Source: Feifania hominis (GTDB taxonomy: Bacteria; Bacillota; Clostridia; Oscillospirales; Feifaniaceae). From it: DNA of 64,000 nucleotides. Of the stretch, positions 35,718 through 43,225 are shown in pieces. The notes beneath the pieces were generated by a model, which worked only from the letters and a program-made list of their open reading frames with translations, was not told where the DNA came from and did no database searches. The stretch spans positions 558,001 to 622,000 of the forward strand of contig NZ_JACRSP010000002.1 of assembly GCF_014384765.1 (NCBI RefSeq), given 5' to 3'. Made by a program: the position numbers and the translations under genes. The first letter of the stretch is position 1, and the number at the start of each line of letters is the position of its first letter.

Positions 35718-36893
35718 TCACGCCAAAATCTTTGCCAGCACGTCGGCCGCGAGCTTTGCCGAGGCTTTCGCCTCACTGAGGGAATTGCCGGTCGTACCCA
35801 CCTCCATGATGACCGAGCCCGTGGTGTGGTGCTGATTGAAGCGGTCCTTTCTCAGGCTGATCGGGCGCATGATGCCGGGGCAGGCCTCCATCAGCTCACT
35901 CTGCCAGCGAATGGCAAAAGCGAGATTCTCACGCCAGTTCTTGTGGGTCTTTCCGTTTTGAGGCGTGCCGACGACAAACATCAGCTGCGCCATCTGCACC
36001 CCGTCGGGCGAGGTGACAACCGGCTGGTACTTCACGCCGTCGGAGTTGACCATGCTGTCCCGGTGCAGGTCTATGACAACGCGGATGTCCGGGTACTCCT
36101 CCATATACTCTTTGATGACCTCGTTTGAGCGGGTGTAGGCGCCGTTGTACTCGGGGTAGTCGTTGATTGACAGGTCCTGCACGGTCTTGATGCCCAGGGC
36201 ATTGAGCTCATCGGCGAGAGCCCGGCCCACGGCCGCCACATTTTTCTCAAGGTCGGTCGTTCGGTCGTTGAATGAGGGGTCGTAGGTCGTCGCGCCCTCC
36301 TCGGCGTAGCACTCGGTCGTGTGCGTATGTACGATCAGCACCTGGACGGCGTCTTTTTTCTTTTTCTTCAGAGAGAGCGTCTTTTTGTAGAGCTGCTCCA
36401 TATCGAGCTCGTAGGAGGTGCTGTTTTTGACGTAGACGCCGCCGTAGTTCGGGTAGCTGTCGTTCAAAGTCGCCTTGATGACAATGGGGCTGATGGGCAG
36501 GCGTCCGTCAGCCGGCGGCTCGACCACGGGCGGCTCCTGCTCGGCGTTGTCCTCGCCGGTGGTGTCGTCGTCCGGCACAGTGACAGGGTGGATGACCTCC
36601 TCATAGATCTGGGGCGACAGGTCGAGAAAGGCATTTTCGGCCGGCTCATCCGCCCAGAGAAGTTTTGTCTCCTCCGGCAGCAGCGCCTGCACAAGTCCCT
36701 CTCCCTGTACGCCGGCCGCCCCCTCGCAGGCGGCGGCGAGAAAGGCCTGTCCCGACAATTGCAGCACGCTCGCGCCCGCGAGCAGAAACACGGCGAACAC
36801 GCCCGCGAGAAACAGAGCCTCTGCCCGGCGCACAGCCGGCCGGTCAGGGCCCTTCCTGGCCTTGCGGTGAACTTTTCTGCGAAATCCTCTCAT
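35718..36893 (-). CDS. spoIIP: Stage II sporulation protein P (peptidoglycan amidase/endopeptidase)
   Basis: The 391-residue membrane-anchored hydrolase degrades septal peptidoglycan during forespore engulfment together with SpoIID and SpoIIM. A transmembrane helix (about 25-45) is followed by an acidic, Pro-rich linker and the amidase domain: VLIVHTHTTECYAEEG (about 195-210), VVIDLHRDSM (about 284) and the C-terminal IMEVGTTGNSLSEAKAS. These are the zinc and catalytic positions of SpoIIP. It is 59 bp behind gpr, the same order as in Bacillus and Clostridium. Confidence 0.96.
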   Translation of the reverse strand: MRGFRRKVHRKARKGPDRPAVRRAEALFLAGVFAVFLLAGASVLQLSGQAFLAAACEGAAGVQGEGLVQALLPEETKLLWADEPAENAFLDLSPQIYEEVIHPVTVPDDDTTGEDNAEQEPPVVEPPADGRLPISPIVIKATLNDSYPNYGGVYVKNSTSYELDMEQLYKKTLSLKKKKKDAVQVLIVHTHTTECYAEEGATTYDPSFNDRTTDLEKNVAAVGRALADELNALGIKTVQDLSINDYPEYNGAYTRSNEVIKEYMEEYPDIRVVIDLHRDSMVNSDGVKYQPVVTSPDGVQMAQLMFVVGTPQNGKTHKNWRENLAFAIRWQSELMEACPGIMRPISLRKDRFNQHHTTGSVIMEVGTTGNSLSEAKASAKLAADVLAKILA

Positions 36894-36952
36894 TTCGGCT
36901 TCCTCCCATCGTGGTCTGATACACTATATGAGAGAAGCGGGCCGCTCATGAT

Positions 36953-37927
36953 TCAGCTGACAAAGTGTTCCATCTCCTCAATGGTCACGCCGCGCTGCAG
37001 CGTCGCGTTGATGGAAAAGCCCACGAGCTTCGACAGATTCAAAATGACGGTGTCAATGTCCTTGGGCGTGACGAAGAGGTCGAGATCAAAGGGCGCGAGC
37101 GACTCGCGCACAAGCCCGTGGACCTCGTCGGGCTCATAGTCGCCGAGAAAGGAGAAGATGTCGCTTGAGCCCTTGATGTTGCGGCGGATGTTCTCGGCGA
37201 CGATGCCCACCACGTCGCTTGTGAGTGTGGCGGCGTTGACCACGGTGGGCACGCCGATTGCCACCACCGGCACACCGAGTGTCTTCTCGCTGATCTCGGC
37301 GCGGTTGTTGCCCACGCCCGAGCCCGGGTTGATGCCGGTGTTTGAGAGCTGAACAGTGGTCGCCAGGCGCGTGAGCCTGCGCGCGGCGAGCGCGTCGACC
37401 ACGATGACGGCCGAGGGCTTCACCCGCTCGCAGAGGCCCTTGATGACCTCGGCAGTCTCAACGCCGGTCTGACCGAGCACACCGGGGGCCAGCGCCGCTA
37501 CCGAGCGCAGGGATGCATCCTCAAAGTACTCGGGCATCTCGGTTTCCAAGTGCCGCGTGACCATGGTGTATTTGACTGTTCGCGGGCCGAGGGCGTCGGG
37601 CGTGACCGACTCGTTGCCGAGGCCCACCACGAGAACCGAGCGCAGATCGGTTTTGCCGAGAAGCTCGGCGAGCTCATGGGAGATGACTGAGACCCCCTCT
37701 TTCAGCCGCGCCGGGTCAACGGCGACCTCGCGGGGCAGCTCGACGGTGATGTAGTCGCCCACGGGCTTTCCCATGCGCGAGCTGCCCTCTTCGTTTAAGA
37801 TGTGCACACGGTGTACGGTCATGTTTTCAAAGGTGATGGTGTCGCCGCTCACGCCGGGCAGCTCGCCCGCGTTGGCGCTGGCGAGCTCGCGCGCCTCGAG
37901 CGCGAGGTCGGTTCTGATCTTGCTCAT
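36953..37927 (-). CDS. gpr: Germination protease (spore protease GPR)
   Basis: The 324-residue aspartate-type protease degrades small acid-soluble spore proteins during germination. It is made as a zymogen; the N-terminal IRTDLALEA resembles the SASP-like self-cleavage site. The core motifs VLVVGLGNESVTPDALGPRTV, ALAPGVLGQTGVETAEVI and GINPGSGVGNNR match the family. GGAGG precedes the ATG. A sigma-G promoter is expected, but I could not identify one with confidence. Confidence 0.97.
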   Translation of the reverse strand: MSKIRTDLALEARELASANAGELPGVSGDTITFENMTVHRVHILNEEGSSRMGKPVGDYITVELPREVAVDPARLKEGVSVISHELAELLGKTDLRSVLVVGLGNESVTPDALGPRTVKYTMVTRHLETEMPEYFEDASLRSVAALAPGVLGQTGVETAEVIKGLCERVKPSAVIVVDALAARRLTRLATTVQLSNTGINPGSGVGNNRAEISEKTLGVPVVAIGVPTVVNAATLTSDVVGIVAENIRRNIKGSSDIFSFLGDYEPDEVHGLVRESLAPFDLDLFVTPKDIDTVILNLSKLVGFSINATLQRGVTIEEMEHFVS

Positions 37928-38026
37928 ACGTCCTCCTGTTTTTGCAAATACTCGAGACTAGTTTGAGCGGCGAGGGCCATTTTATCACGGCGTCTTGAAA
38001 ACTTCCGCGCGGCGGGAAAAAAGTTG

Positions 38027-38055
38027 TTGCTTTTTCAAATCTTGAATGGTAAAAT
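38027..38055 (+). promoter_or_regulatory. Promoter of rpsT
   Basis: TTGCTT (38027-38032) and TAAAAT (38050-38055) are separated by 17 bp. Confidence 0.75.
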
Positions 38056-38094
38056 AATGTGTACGTGATATGGGTTAAAAGGAGGTGCAAAAGG

Positions 38095-38361
38095 TTGCCG
38101 AACATCAAATCCGCCAAGAAGAGAGTCAAGGTCACGAAAGTCAAAGCTCTGAATAACCAGATGGTGAAAAACGCTCTGAAGACCTGCCTGAAGAAGTACG
38201 ACAGCGTCGTGGCTTCCGGCGACAAGGCCGAGGCTGAGGCCATGTATAAGATCACCGTGAAAAAGGTCGATCAGGCCGCCGCCAAGGGTATCCTCCATAA
38301 GAATACCGCCGCGAGAAAGAAATCGCAGTTGACGAATATGCTCAACTCCATCGGCGCGTAA
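38095..38361 (+). CDS. rpsT: 30S ribosomal protein S20
   Basis: The 88-residue protein starts PNIKSAKKRVKVTKVKALNN and ends ILHKNTAARKKSQLTNMLNSI, both diagnostic of S20 and its helical bundle that binds 16S rRNA. The start is TTG with GGAGG nine bases upstream; S20 genes often use TTG, linked to autogenous control. It is monocistronic with tandem terminators. Confidence 0.98.
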   Translation: MPNIKSAKKRVKVTKVKALNNQMVKNALKTCLKKYDSVVASGDKAEAEAMYKITVKKVDQAAAKGILHKNTAARKKSQLTNMLNSIGA

Positions 38362-38374
38362 GAGGGTCTGTCAG

Positions 38375-38406
38375 AAAAGCGAGAACCGAGTTCTCGCTTT
38401 TTTATT
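38375..38406 (+). terminator. Terminator of rpsT
   Basis: The 12-bp stem AAAAGCGAGAAC/GTTCTCGCTTTT with a CGA loop is followed by TTTATTTT. Confidence 0.92.
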
Positions 38407-38420
38407 TTCCCCAGCCCATG

Positions 38421-38450
38421 AAAAAAGCCGCTTTCGCGGCTTTTTGTTTT
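38421..38450. terminator. Second, bidirectional terminator between rpsT and tadA
   Basis: AAAAAGCCGC/GCGGCTTTTT with a TTTC loop, then TGTTTTTG. On the minus strand it can end tadA. Confidence 0.8.
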
Positions 38451-38526
38451 TGATAGCAGGCGAATTTTCATAAAATACAACCACTAATGGTGTAAGCGTC
38501 CTTTGCGGCCGGCCTGTTTTTTTCAG

Positions 38527-38970
38527 CTAGCGCAGCGTTTCAAAAAAGCGCTCGAGCAGCTCGGCGCACTCGCGTTCTCTCACGCCGCGTGTGACCGCGG
38601 GCGCGTGGTTGAGCGGCATGGCAAAGAGGTTGCACACTGACCCGCAGGCCCCCGCTTTCTCGTCGGCCGCACCATAGACAAGCGCACCCACCCGGGCGTT
38701 GATGATCGCCCCGGCGCACATCGGGCAGGGCTCAAGCGTGACATAGAGCGTGCAGTCCGACAGGCGCCAGTCGCCAATTGCCGCTGCGGCGCGCTCGAGC
38801 GCGAGAAGCTCCGCGTGTCGCAGGGCGTCGCCGCAGCGCTCCTTTTCGTTGCAGGCGGCAGCGATGATCTCGCCGTCGCGCACAACCACGGCGCCGATGG
38901 GCACGTCGCCGGTAGCAAGCGCCTGCCCGGCCTTGTTGATCGCCTGTTTCATGAAGTACTCGTGATCCAT
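38527..38970 (-). CDS. tadA: tRNA(Arg) adenosine-34 deaminase
   Basis: The 147-residue zinc deaminase makes inosine at the wobble base of tRNA-Arg(ACG). The zinc site is HAELLALERA (about 53) and CPMCAGAIINARV (about 82-94), with the proton-relay Glu in HAE. The ATG at 38970 has AAGGAG six bases upstream; longer forms have no ribosome site. It shares the promoter-less region with the hairpin repeats downstream on the plus strand, so its promoter is not clear. Confidence 0.95.
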   Translation of the reverse strand: MDHEYFMKQAINKAGQALATGDVPIGAVVVRDGEIIAAACNEKERCGDALRHAELLALERAAAAIGDWRLSDCTLYVTLEPCPMCAGAIINARVGALVYGAADEKAGACGSVCNLFAMPLNHAPAVTRGVRERECAELLERFFETLR

Positions 38971-39010
38971 AACTCTCTCCTTGATATCCATGTCGGCTCC
39001 GTATAGACAA

Positions 39011-39112
39011 CCGTCCCGCGGGAACTTTGCCCCGCAAGGGAGAACACGGCCTGAATTCCGTATCATAGCCGCTCTGCGGTTATGATACCATGAGCACAAA
39101 GTGATCATGGTA
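39011..39112. repeat. Hairpin repeat element, copy 1
   Basis: This 102-bp segment begins CCGTCCCGCGGGAACT and holds two stem-loops (CATAGCCGC/GCGGTTATG and CCATGA/TCATGG). It is an imperfect direct repeat of 39133-39232. It does not code for protein. Confidence 0.75.
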
Positions 39113-39132
39113 CAATGTGGCTATATTTTCAG

Positions 39133-39232
39133 CCGTCCCCCAGGGACTCCCCGCAAGGGGCGAGAGCACGGCCCGAATTTTATATAATAGCCGCTGCGGC
39201 TATTATACCACGATACTTTCGCTCGTGGTATA
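39133..39232. repeat. Hairpin repeat element, copy 2
   Basis: This 100-bp segment begins CCGTCCCCCAGGGACT and has the same layout as copy 1: CCCCGCAAGGGG, then ATAATAGCCGC/GCGGCTATTAT, then CCACGA/TCGTGG. Differences in one arm are matched in the other, so the stems seem conserved while the sequence drifts. Confidence 0.75.
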
Positions 39233-39316
39233 CGCAGTTGTGCTTCGGCAGGCGTTTGCATCTCTCTTTTAAGTATTTTCAAAGAGCTCTCTGGGCATCC
39301 AAATGCATGTTTTCAT

Positions 39317-39368
39317 GAATCAATTTTGATTCCATGAATTGACAAAAGTCGCAGTGATATCCTATAAT
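39317..39368 (+). promoter_or_regulatory. Promoter and inverted repeat before the 76-aa gene
   Basis: TTGACA (39339-39344) and TATAAT (39363-39368) are 18 bp apart. GAATCAA-TT-TTGATTC (39317-39332) lies just upstream of the -35 box and could bind a regulator. Confidence 0.82.
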
Positions 39369-39422
39369 TGTGTATGGAAACGACTACCACTCGTTTTGAG
39401 TATCACAACGGAGTGTCTACCA

Positions 39423-39653
39423 ATGAAAGAACTGCTGCAAATCCTCACAGAAATAACCGGGTGCTCGTTCATCTCTGATCTTCGCACCCGCCCGATTGCG
39501 GCAAGACTCGCCCAGACCGTCGACAACGTGGCAGACGACGACTATTCGCCCGGTGAGTGGTCCTATGCGTTGAGCTATATCACAGGCAACAATCTGTCGT
39601 TTCATTCGGTGGAAGAGGCCAAGAACTATATTCGGCATATGAAATCACTGTAA
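39423..39653 (+). CDS. Small 76-residue protein, unknown
   Basis: The product is a small acidic protein (MKELLQILTEITGCSFISDLR to YIRHMKSL), predicted mostly helical, with no motif I recognise. A consensus promoter, a GGAG site nine bases upstream and a terminator right after the stop support that it is a real single-gene unit. The ATG at 39423 is the only start compatible with the promoter. Confidence 0.75.
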   Translation: MKELLQILTEITGCSFISDLRTRPIAARLAQTVDNVADDDYSPGEWSYALSYITGNNLSFHSVEEAKNYIRHMKSL

Positions 39654-39658
39654 TAGAG

Positions 39659-39690
39659 AAAGAGTACGCTCAGCGGCGTGCTCTTTTTTT
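39659..39690 (+). terminator. Terminator of the 76-aa gene
   Basis: An 11-bp stem AAAGAGTACGC/GCGTGCTCTTT (one G-T pair) is followed by TTTT. It ends two bases before the next -35 box. Confidence 0.85.
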
Positions 39691-39691
39691 C

Positions 39692-39720
39692 TTGACAAGA
39701 CCGCGCAAAGCTGGTATGAT
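39692..39720 (+). promoter_or_regulatory. Promoter of the DUF3793-flavodoxin operon
   Basis: TTGACA (39692-39697) and TATGAT (39715-39720) are 17 bp apart. The first operator lies at about +3 to +18. Confidence 0.88.
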
Positions 39721-39729
39721 GAGTTCAAA

Positions 39730-39745
39730 GTTAGTTTTAACTAAC
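39730..39745 (+). promoter_or_regulatory. Operator 1 of the DUF3793-flavodoxin operon
   Basis: GTTAGTTTTAACTAAC is a perfect 7-2-7 inverted repeat directly downstream of the promoter. The TTAG...CTAA ends are like DtxR/IdeR-type metal-repressor boxes, and flavodoxin is a classic iron-limitation gene, so iron repression is inferred. Confidence 0.7.
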
Positions 39746-39782
39746 CTCGCGACAATTGAGTCGCTTTTTCTCTCCCTCAATA

Positions 39783-39796
39783 TTAGTTATGACTAA
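39783..39796 (+). promoter_or_regulatory. Operator 2 of the DUF3793-flavodoxin operon
   Basis: TTAGTTATGACTAA repeats the half-sites of operator 1 (TTAGT/ACTAA) about five helical turns downstream, just ahead of the ribosome site. Confidence 0.6.
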
Positions 39797-39819
39797 CTCA
39801 GCAAAAAGGAGTGATGCGT

Positions 39820-40383
39820 TTGCCACCGGCGTTGGAACAGCTTCTGGTGCAGCACTGCGCGCCGACTCTTCTCGGCGCCAAGGCCGCAAGCCTGATTTCA
39901 CTGAGCCGCAGCGTCTTTGAGTGCCCCTGCACCCTGGCGCGGCAGCTCCATGAGCGCTTTGCTCCATCCGGTCTGTGCTTCACCGTACTCGGGGGCTGTG
40001 CAAGGCGGGTGCTGCTCTATGTCTACCGTCCGGCGCTGCTGCAAAAGGCTCTGTCCTGCCGCCGGGCGCAGCGCATCCTCGGCGCGTGCGGCTATCCGCT
40101 CCGTGGCGAGCTTGAGGCGCTTCTCACCCACCTGCGCCGCAGAATCGGTGCAGATGGGGGCTTTCCCCATGAGATCGGCCTGTTTCTCGATTACCCGCCC
40201 GGGGATGTCGAGGCCTTTATTCAAACCGGTGGTGCAGGATGCAAACTCTGCGGCTACTGGAAAGTCTACACCGACGTCGAGGCGGCCCGCAGACGCTTTG
40301 CCCGCTTTGACGACTGCCGCGCGCGGCTTCGTCACATGCTCGCGGCGGGTCAGACACTCTCTGCTCTGCTTGAGGCAGCCTGA
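39820..40383 (+). CDS. DUF3793 family protein
   Basis: The 187-residue protein belongs to the DUF3793 group by its N-terminal LVQHCAPTLLGAKAASLISL, the central YVYRPALLQKAL and the C-terminal HEIGLFLDYPPGDVEAFI with CKLCGYWKVY. Family members are of unknown function and very often precede a flavodoxin gene, as here. TTG at 39820 is preferred because AGGAGTGAT lies eight bases upstream; GTG/ATG just before are too close. The conserved Cys/Tyr-rich segment and the iron-box promoter suggest a link to iron starvation or heme/flavin handling, but this is only context. Confidence 0.88.
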   Translation: MPPALEQLLVQHCAPTLLGAKAASLISLSRSVFECPCTLARQLHERFAPSGLCFTVLGGCARRVLLYVYRPALLQKALSCRRAQRILGACGYPLRGELEALLTHLRRRIGADGGFPHEIGLFLDYPPGDVEAFIQTGGAGCKLCGYWKVYTDVEAARRRFARFDDCRARLRHMLAAGQTLSALLEAA

Positions 40384-40408
40384 AAAAACTCGATTGGGAG
40401 GTATTTCA

Positions 40409-40834
40409 ATGAAAAAAATTGCTGTAATCTACTGGACCGGCACCGGAAACACCGAAGCCATGGCCCATTCCGTGGCAGACGGCGCCCGCACAGCGGGGGC
40501 CGAAGTGGCGATCCAATGTGTCGGCGATATTGCGGCTGACACTGCCGCAGGTTTTGATGCGCTCGCGCTCGGCTGTCCCGCCATGGGCGCCGAGGTGCTG
40601 GAAGAGACCGAGTTTGAACCCTTTTTCGCTGAGCTTGAGCCTCAGCTCGGCGGCAAGACCGTGGGGCTTTTCGGTTCTTACGGCTGGGGCGACGGGCAGT
40701 GGATGCGCGACTGGAAAGAGCGCACCATCGCCGCAGGCGCCAATCTGTGCGGCGAGCCGGTCATGGCCAACGAGGCCCCCGGTGTGACCGAGCTCGACGA
40801 GTGCCGTGCGCTTGGCGAGGCCCTCACAAAATAA
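40409..40834 (+). CDS. Flavodoxin
   Basis: The 141-residue short-chain flavodoxin carries FMN for low-potential electron transfer in the cytosol. The phosphate loop is WTGTGNTEAMA (about 9-19); FGSYGWGDGQWMRDW gives the second FMN loop. It lies 25 bp after the DUF3793 gene under the same operators and probably replaces ferredoxin when iron is short. Confidence 0.95.
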   Translation: MKKIAVIYWTGTGNTEAMAHSVADGARTAGAEVAIQCVGDIAADTAAGFDALALGCPAMGAEVLEETEFEPFFAELEPQLGGKTVGLFGSYGWGDGQWMRDWKERTIAAGANLCGEPVMANEAPGVTELDECRALGEALTK

Positions 40835-40916
40835 CGACACCCCCCTCTCACATATCCCCTCCTTTGTCACAATCTTGACTCATTGTGATTTTGGCCGTGC
40901 TGCACGGCCGACAAGC

Positions 40917-40952
40917 AAAAAAGCCGCCGCATCCTGGATGCGGCGGCTTTTT
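40917..40952 (+). terminator. Terminator of the flavodoxin operon
   Basis: A 12-bp stem GCCGCCGCATCC/GGATGCGGCGGC with a 1-nt loop plus flanking A/T pairs is followed by TTTTT. Confidence 0.9.
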
Positions 40953-41026
40953 CATCGCGCCGCGCTCACAGAGGCACCTGCCCGCCTTTTGTGCGCAGCA
41001 GGGGGGGGAGAGGGTCAAAGGGGGCA

Positions 41027-41069
41027 GAAAATCCCACGGTTGAACACATCGTTCTTCCGTGGGATTTTC
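41027..41069 (-). terminator. Long-loop hairpin after lysR
   Basis: A perfect 13-bp stem GAAAATCCCACGG/CCGTGGGATTTTC has a 17-nt loop. It lies directly after the lysR stop; the 3' arm provides the only U-run, so termination is plausible but not certain. Confidence 0.6.
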
Positions 41070-41075
41070 TGTGGT

Positions 41076-41960
41076 TTACCTCACGCGGCATTGTTCTCTG
41101 ATCTTTTCCAGAAAGATTTTTACCGCCGGCGAAAAAGTCTGATACTTTTTCGTGACCAGGTACAAATCCACACTCAGTTCCGGGACGATGGGGCGGAAAG
41201 TGAGATTTCTTCCCTTTGTGTTTACCAGACGGTCAAGACAGAGCGCATAGCCGATCCCCCGTTCCACCAAAAATGTCGCGTTGTAAATCAGGTTATAGGT
41301 TGCTACAACATGAAAAACCGATCGGTCCGCTCCAAACCATTCTATTTCCTGGTGCCCTTGAAAGGTCTGTTCCGCAAAAATCAGCGGCAGAGTTTTGAGC
41401 TGGTCGATGTTGATCTCTTTCTGCTGGGAGAGAGGGCAGTCCTTGGGCATCAGCAAACCGAAAGTGTCCTTTTGATGCAAGTTCAGATAATCGTATTTTT
41501 CCTGCCGAATAGGCCCCAGCAGCAGTCCCATGTCGGCAAGGCCTTTGTCCAATCGCTCAAGCACTGTGTCGGCATCGCCGCTGTGAGTATGGAATCGGAC
41601 GTCGGGATATTGAATGTGAAACTCGGCAAAAAGCTGTGCAAACAGATCCATGACAATGGTCTCACCACAGGCTATGGAAATGTCCCCGCTCAGCGTCTGC
41701 GCATCTGTGCGCAGGGCAGATTCCGTGCTGTCCATCAGGGCGAGAATCTCCTGAGCCCGATTTCGCAAAAACGCCCCGTCCTCTGTCAGTGTAAGCTTGC
41801 GCTTGCCCCGGACAAAAAGCTGTTTGCCCAATTGTTTTTCCAGATCCATCATTTGCTTCGATAGCGTGGACTGTGTTACATAAAGAGTCTCAGCCGCCTT
41901 TGTGATGTTCTGCTCGCGTGCGATGGCAAGGAAATAATGCAGCAGCCTGGTTTCGATCAT
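41076..41960 (-). CDS. LysR family transcriptional regulator
   Basis: The 294-residue regulator has the N-terminal LysR helix-turn-helix (LLHYFLAIAREQNITKAAETLYVTQSTLSKQMMDLEKQLG, helix about 18-40) and a periplasmic-binding-like effector domain (about 90-290). The AGGAGGTG-like site before the ATG is good. It is transcribed divergently from the nine-gene redox cluster, the usual arrangement for a LysR activator of its neighbour. The inducer is unknown; a quinone, aldehyde or oxidant would fit the gene content. Confidence 0.94.
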   Translation of the reverse strand: MIETRLLHYFLAIAREQNITKAAETLYVTQSTLSKQMMDLEKQLGKQLFVRGKRKLTLTEDGAFLRNRAQEILALMDSTESALRTDAQTLSGDISIACGETIVMDLFAQLFAEFHIQYPDVRFHTHSGDADTVLERLDKGLADMGLLLGPIRQEKYDYLNLHQKDTFGLLMPKDCPLSQQKEINIDQLKTLPLIFAEQTFQGHQEIEWFGADRSVFHVVATYNLIYNATFLVERGIGYALCLDRLVNTKGRNLTFRPIVPELSVDLYLVTKKYQTFSPAVKIFLEKIREQCRVR

Positions 41961-41987
41961 GGTGTCACCTCCGAATTTCCTGTTTTT

Positions 41988-42072
41988 ATTGTAGCCTTCT
42001 TTACCATTCCCGTCAACGATGATAATTGATAATTAACAACTATTTGTAATATTTAATGGGTCGAAATATAAT
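41988..42072. promoter_or_regulatory. Divergent promoters of lysR and the redox cluster
   Basis: On the minus strand TTGACG (42011-42016) and TACAAT (41988-41993), 17 bp apart, serve lysR. On the plus strand TTGTAA (42044-42049) and TATAAT (42067-42072), 17 bp apart, serve the cluster. Between them lies GATAATTGATAATTAAC with repeated ATAATT half-sites, a candidate LysR box. Confidence 0.8.
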
Positions 42073-42102
42073 AAAACCAGAATTGAAAGGGAGGCTTTCG
42101 CT

Positions 42103-42339
42103 TTGAGAACGGATATGGAATATCTGAGAAGCTGTCTGCACGACTGCGGCTTTGGAGAACAGATGACGGCAAAATGTTTGCAGTGTATCGGCGAAAAGCG
42201 GCGACTGGAGCTTCTCAGGCTATTGAATCTCCAGAGAGGAAAGCTGATGGATGAGCTCCACACCGCGCAAAGACGCATTGACACCATGGATTACATCATC
42301 CGACAGATTGAAATGACCATTGAGGAGGCACAGCTATGA
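42103..42339 (+). CDS. Small helical protein at the head of the redox cluster
   Basis: The 78-residue product is predicted to be two helices, the second a coiled coil (RLELLRLLNLQRGKLMDELHTAQRRIDTMDYIIRQIE), similar to the C-terminal dimerisation helix of MerR-type regulators but without a DNA-binding domain. Two Cys-containing turns occur near the start (SCLHDCGFGE, KCLQC). TTG is the start, eight bases after AAGGGAGG. Its end overlaps the DUF3737 gene by 4 bp. Small proteins of this kind often head oxidoreductase operons in Clostridia; function unknown. Confidence 0.8.
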   Translation: MRTDMEYLRSCLHDCGFGEQMTAKCLQCIGEKRRLELLRLLNLQRGKLMDELHTAQRRIDTMDYIIRQIEMTIEEAQL

Positions 42340-43199
42340 ACATCATTGAGAACAAAACCTTCGATCAGGAACGCGCACTGTACGGCAGTCGGAATCTGAC
42401 GGTACGCCGCTGTGGCTTCGACGGCCCCGCTGACGGTGAGAGCGCTTTTAAGGAGTGCAAAAATATCGCAGTGGAAAACTGCTTTTTCAATCTCCGCTAC
42501 CCTTTCTGGCACGATCACGGCCTCGCTATCACCGGGGGTGAGATGACGGAAAAATGCCGCGCCGCTCTCTGGTACTCTGACCATGTACAGATCACCGGGC
42601 TAAAGATGTATGGCATCAAAGCCCTGCGTGAGTGCAGCGATGTGACCGTCCGCGGCTGTGATATCACCTCTTCGGAGTTCGGCTGGTCCGTCAGAGATAT
42701 CACGATGGAAGATACCACGGCACAAAGCGAATATTTTATGATGCGCTCAGAAAATTTGACCTTTCGCAATGTGCGCTTTCAGGGCAAATACTCTTTTCAG
42801 TACATCAAAAACGCCGTGTTTGAGAACTGTGTATTCGAAACCAAAGATGCTTTCTGGCACGGTGAAAATATCACGGTACGAAACAGCACCATCAAGGGGG
42901 AATACCTTGCGTGGTACTCCAGAGGGTTGACACTCGAAAACTGTACGATCATTGGCACACAGCCGCTGTGTTACTGCAAGGATCTGAAGCTGATTCGCTG
43001 CGAGATGGTCAACACTGACCTCTGCTTTGAAAAGAGCGAAGTGGAGGCCAGCATCACCACGCCAGTGGTCAGCATTAAGAATCCGCTGTCCGGCACGATC
43101 TGCGTTCCGGCTGTGGGCGAGATCATCCGTGATGACAGCAAGTCCAAAGGCAAAATCATCGTCTGCAACTATGCGCTGCCCTGCGTGGTCAGCGCCTGA
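42336..43199 (+). CDS. DUF3737 family beta-helix protein
   Basis: The 287-residue protein consists of short repeating strands with the pattern NLTVRRCGF, NIAVENCFF, VTVRGCDIT, NLTFRNVRF, AVFENCVFE, ITVRNSTIK, LTLENCTII, as in right-handed parallel beta-helices. It matches the DUF3737 family by its DGPADGESAFKECKNIAVENC and SEFGWSVRDITMEDT segments. There is no signal peptide, so it is cytosolic. No catalytic site is known. It is commonly found next to flavodoxin or aldo/keto reductase genes. Confidence 0.88.
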   Translation: MNIIENKTFDQERALYGSRNLTVRRCGFDGPADGESAFKECKNIAVENCFFNLRYPFWHDHGLAITGGEMTEKCRAALWYSDHVQITGLKMYGIKALRECSDVTVRGCDITSSEFGWSVRDITMEDTTAQSEYFMMRSENLTFRNVRFQGKYSFQYIKNAVFENCVFETKDAFWHGENITVRNSTIKGEYLAWYSRGLTLENCTIIGTQPLCYCKDLKLIRCEMVNTDLCFEKSEVEASITTPVVSIKNPLSGTICVPAVGEIIRDDSKSKGKIIVCNYALPCVVSA

Positions 43200-43225
43200 A
43201 ATAAAACAAAAAAGGAGCGTAAACA

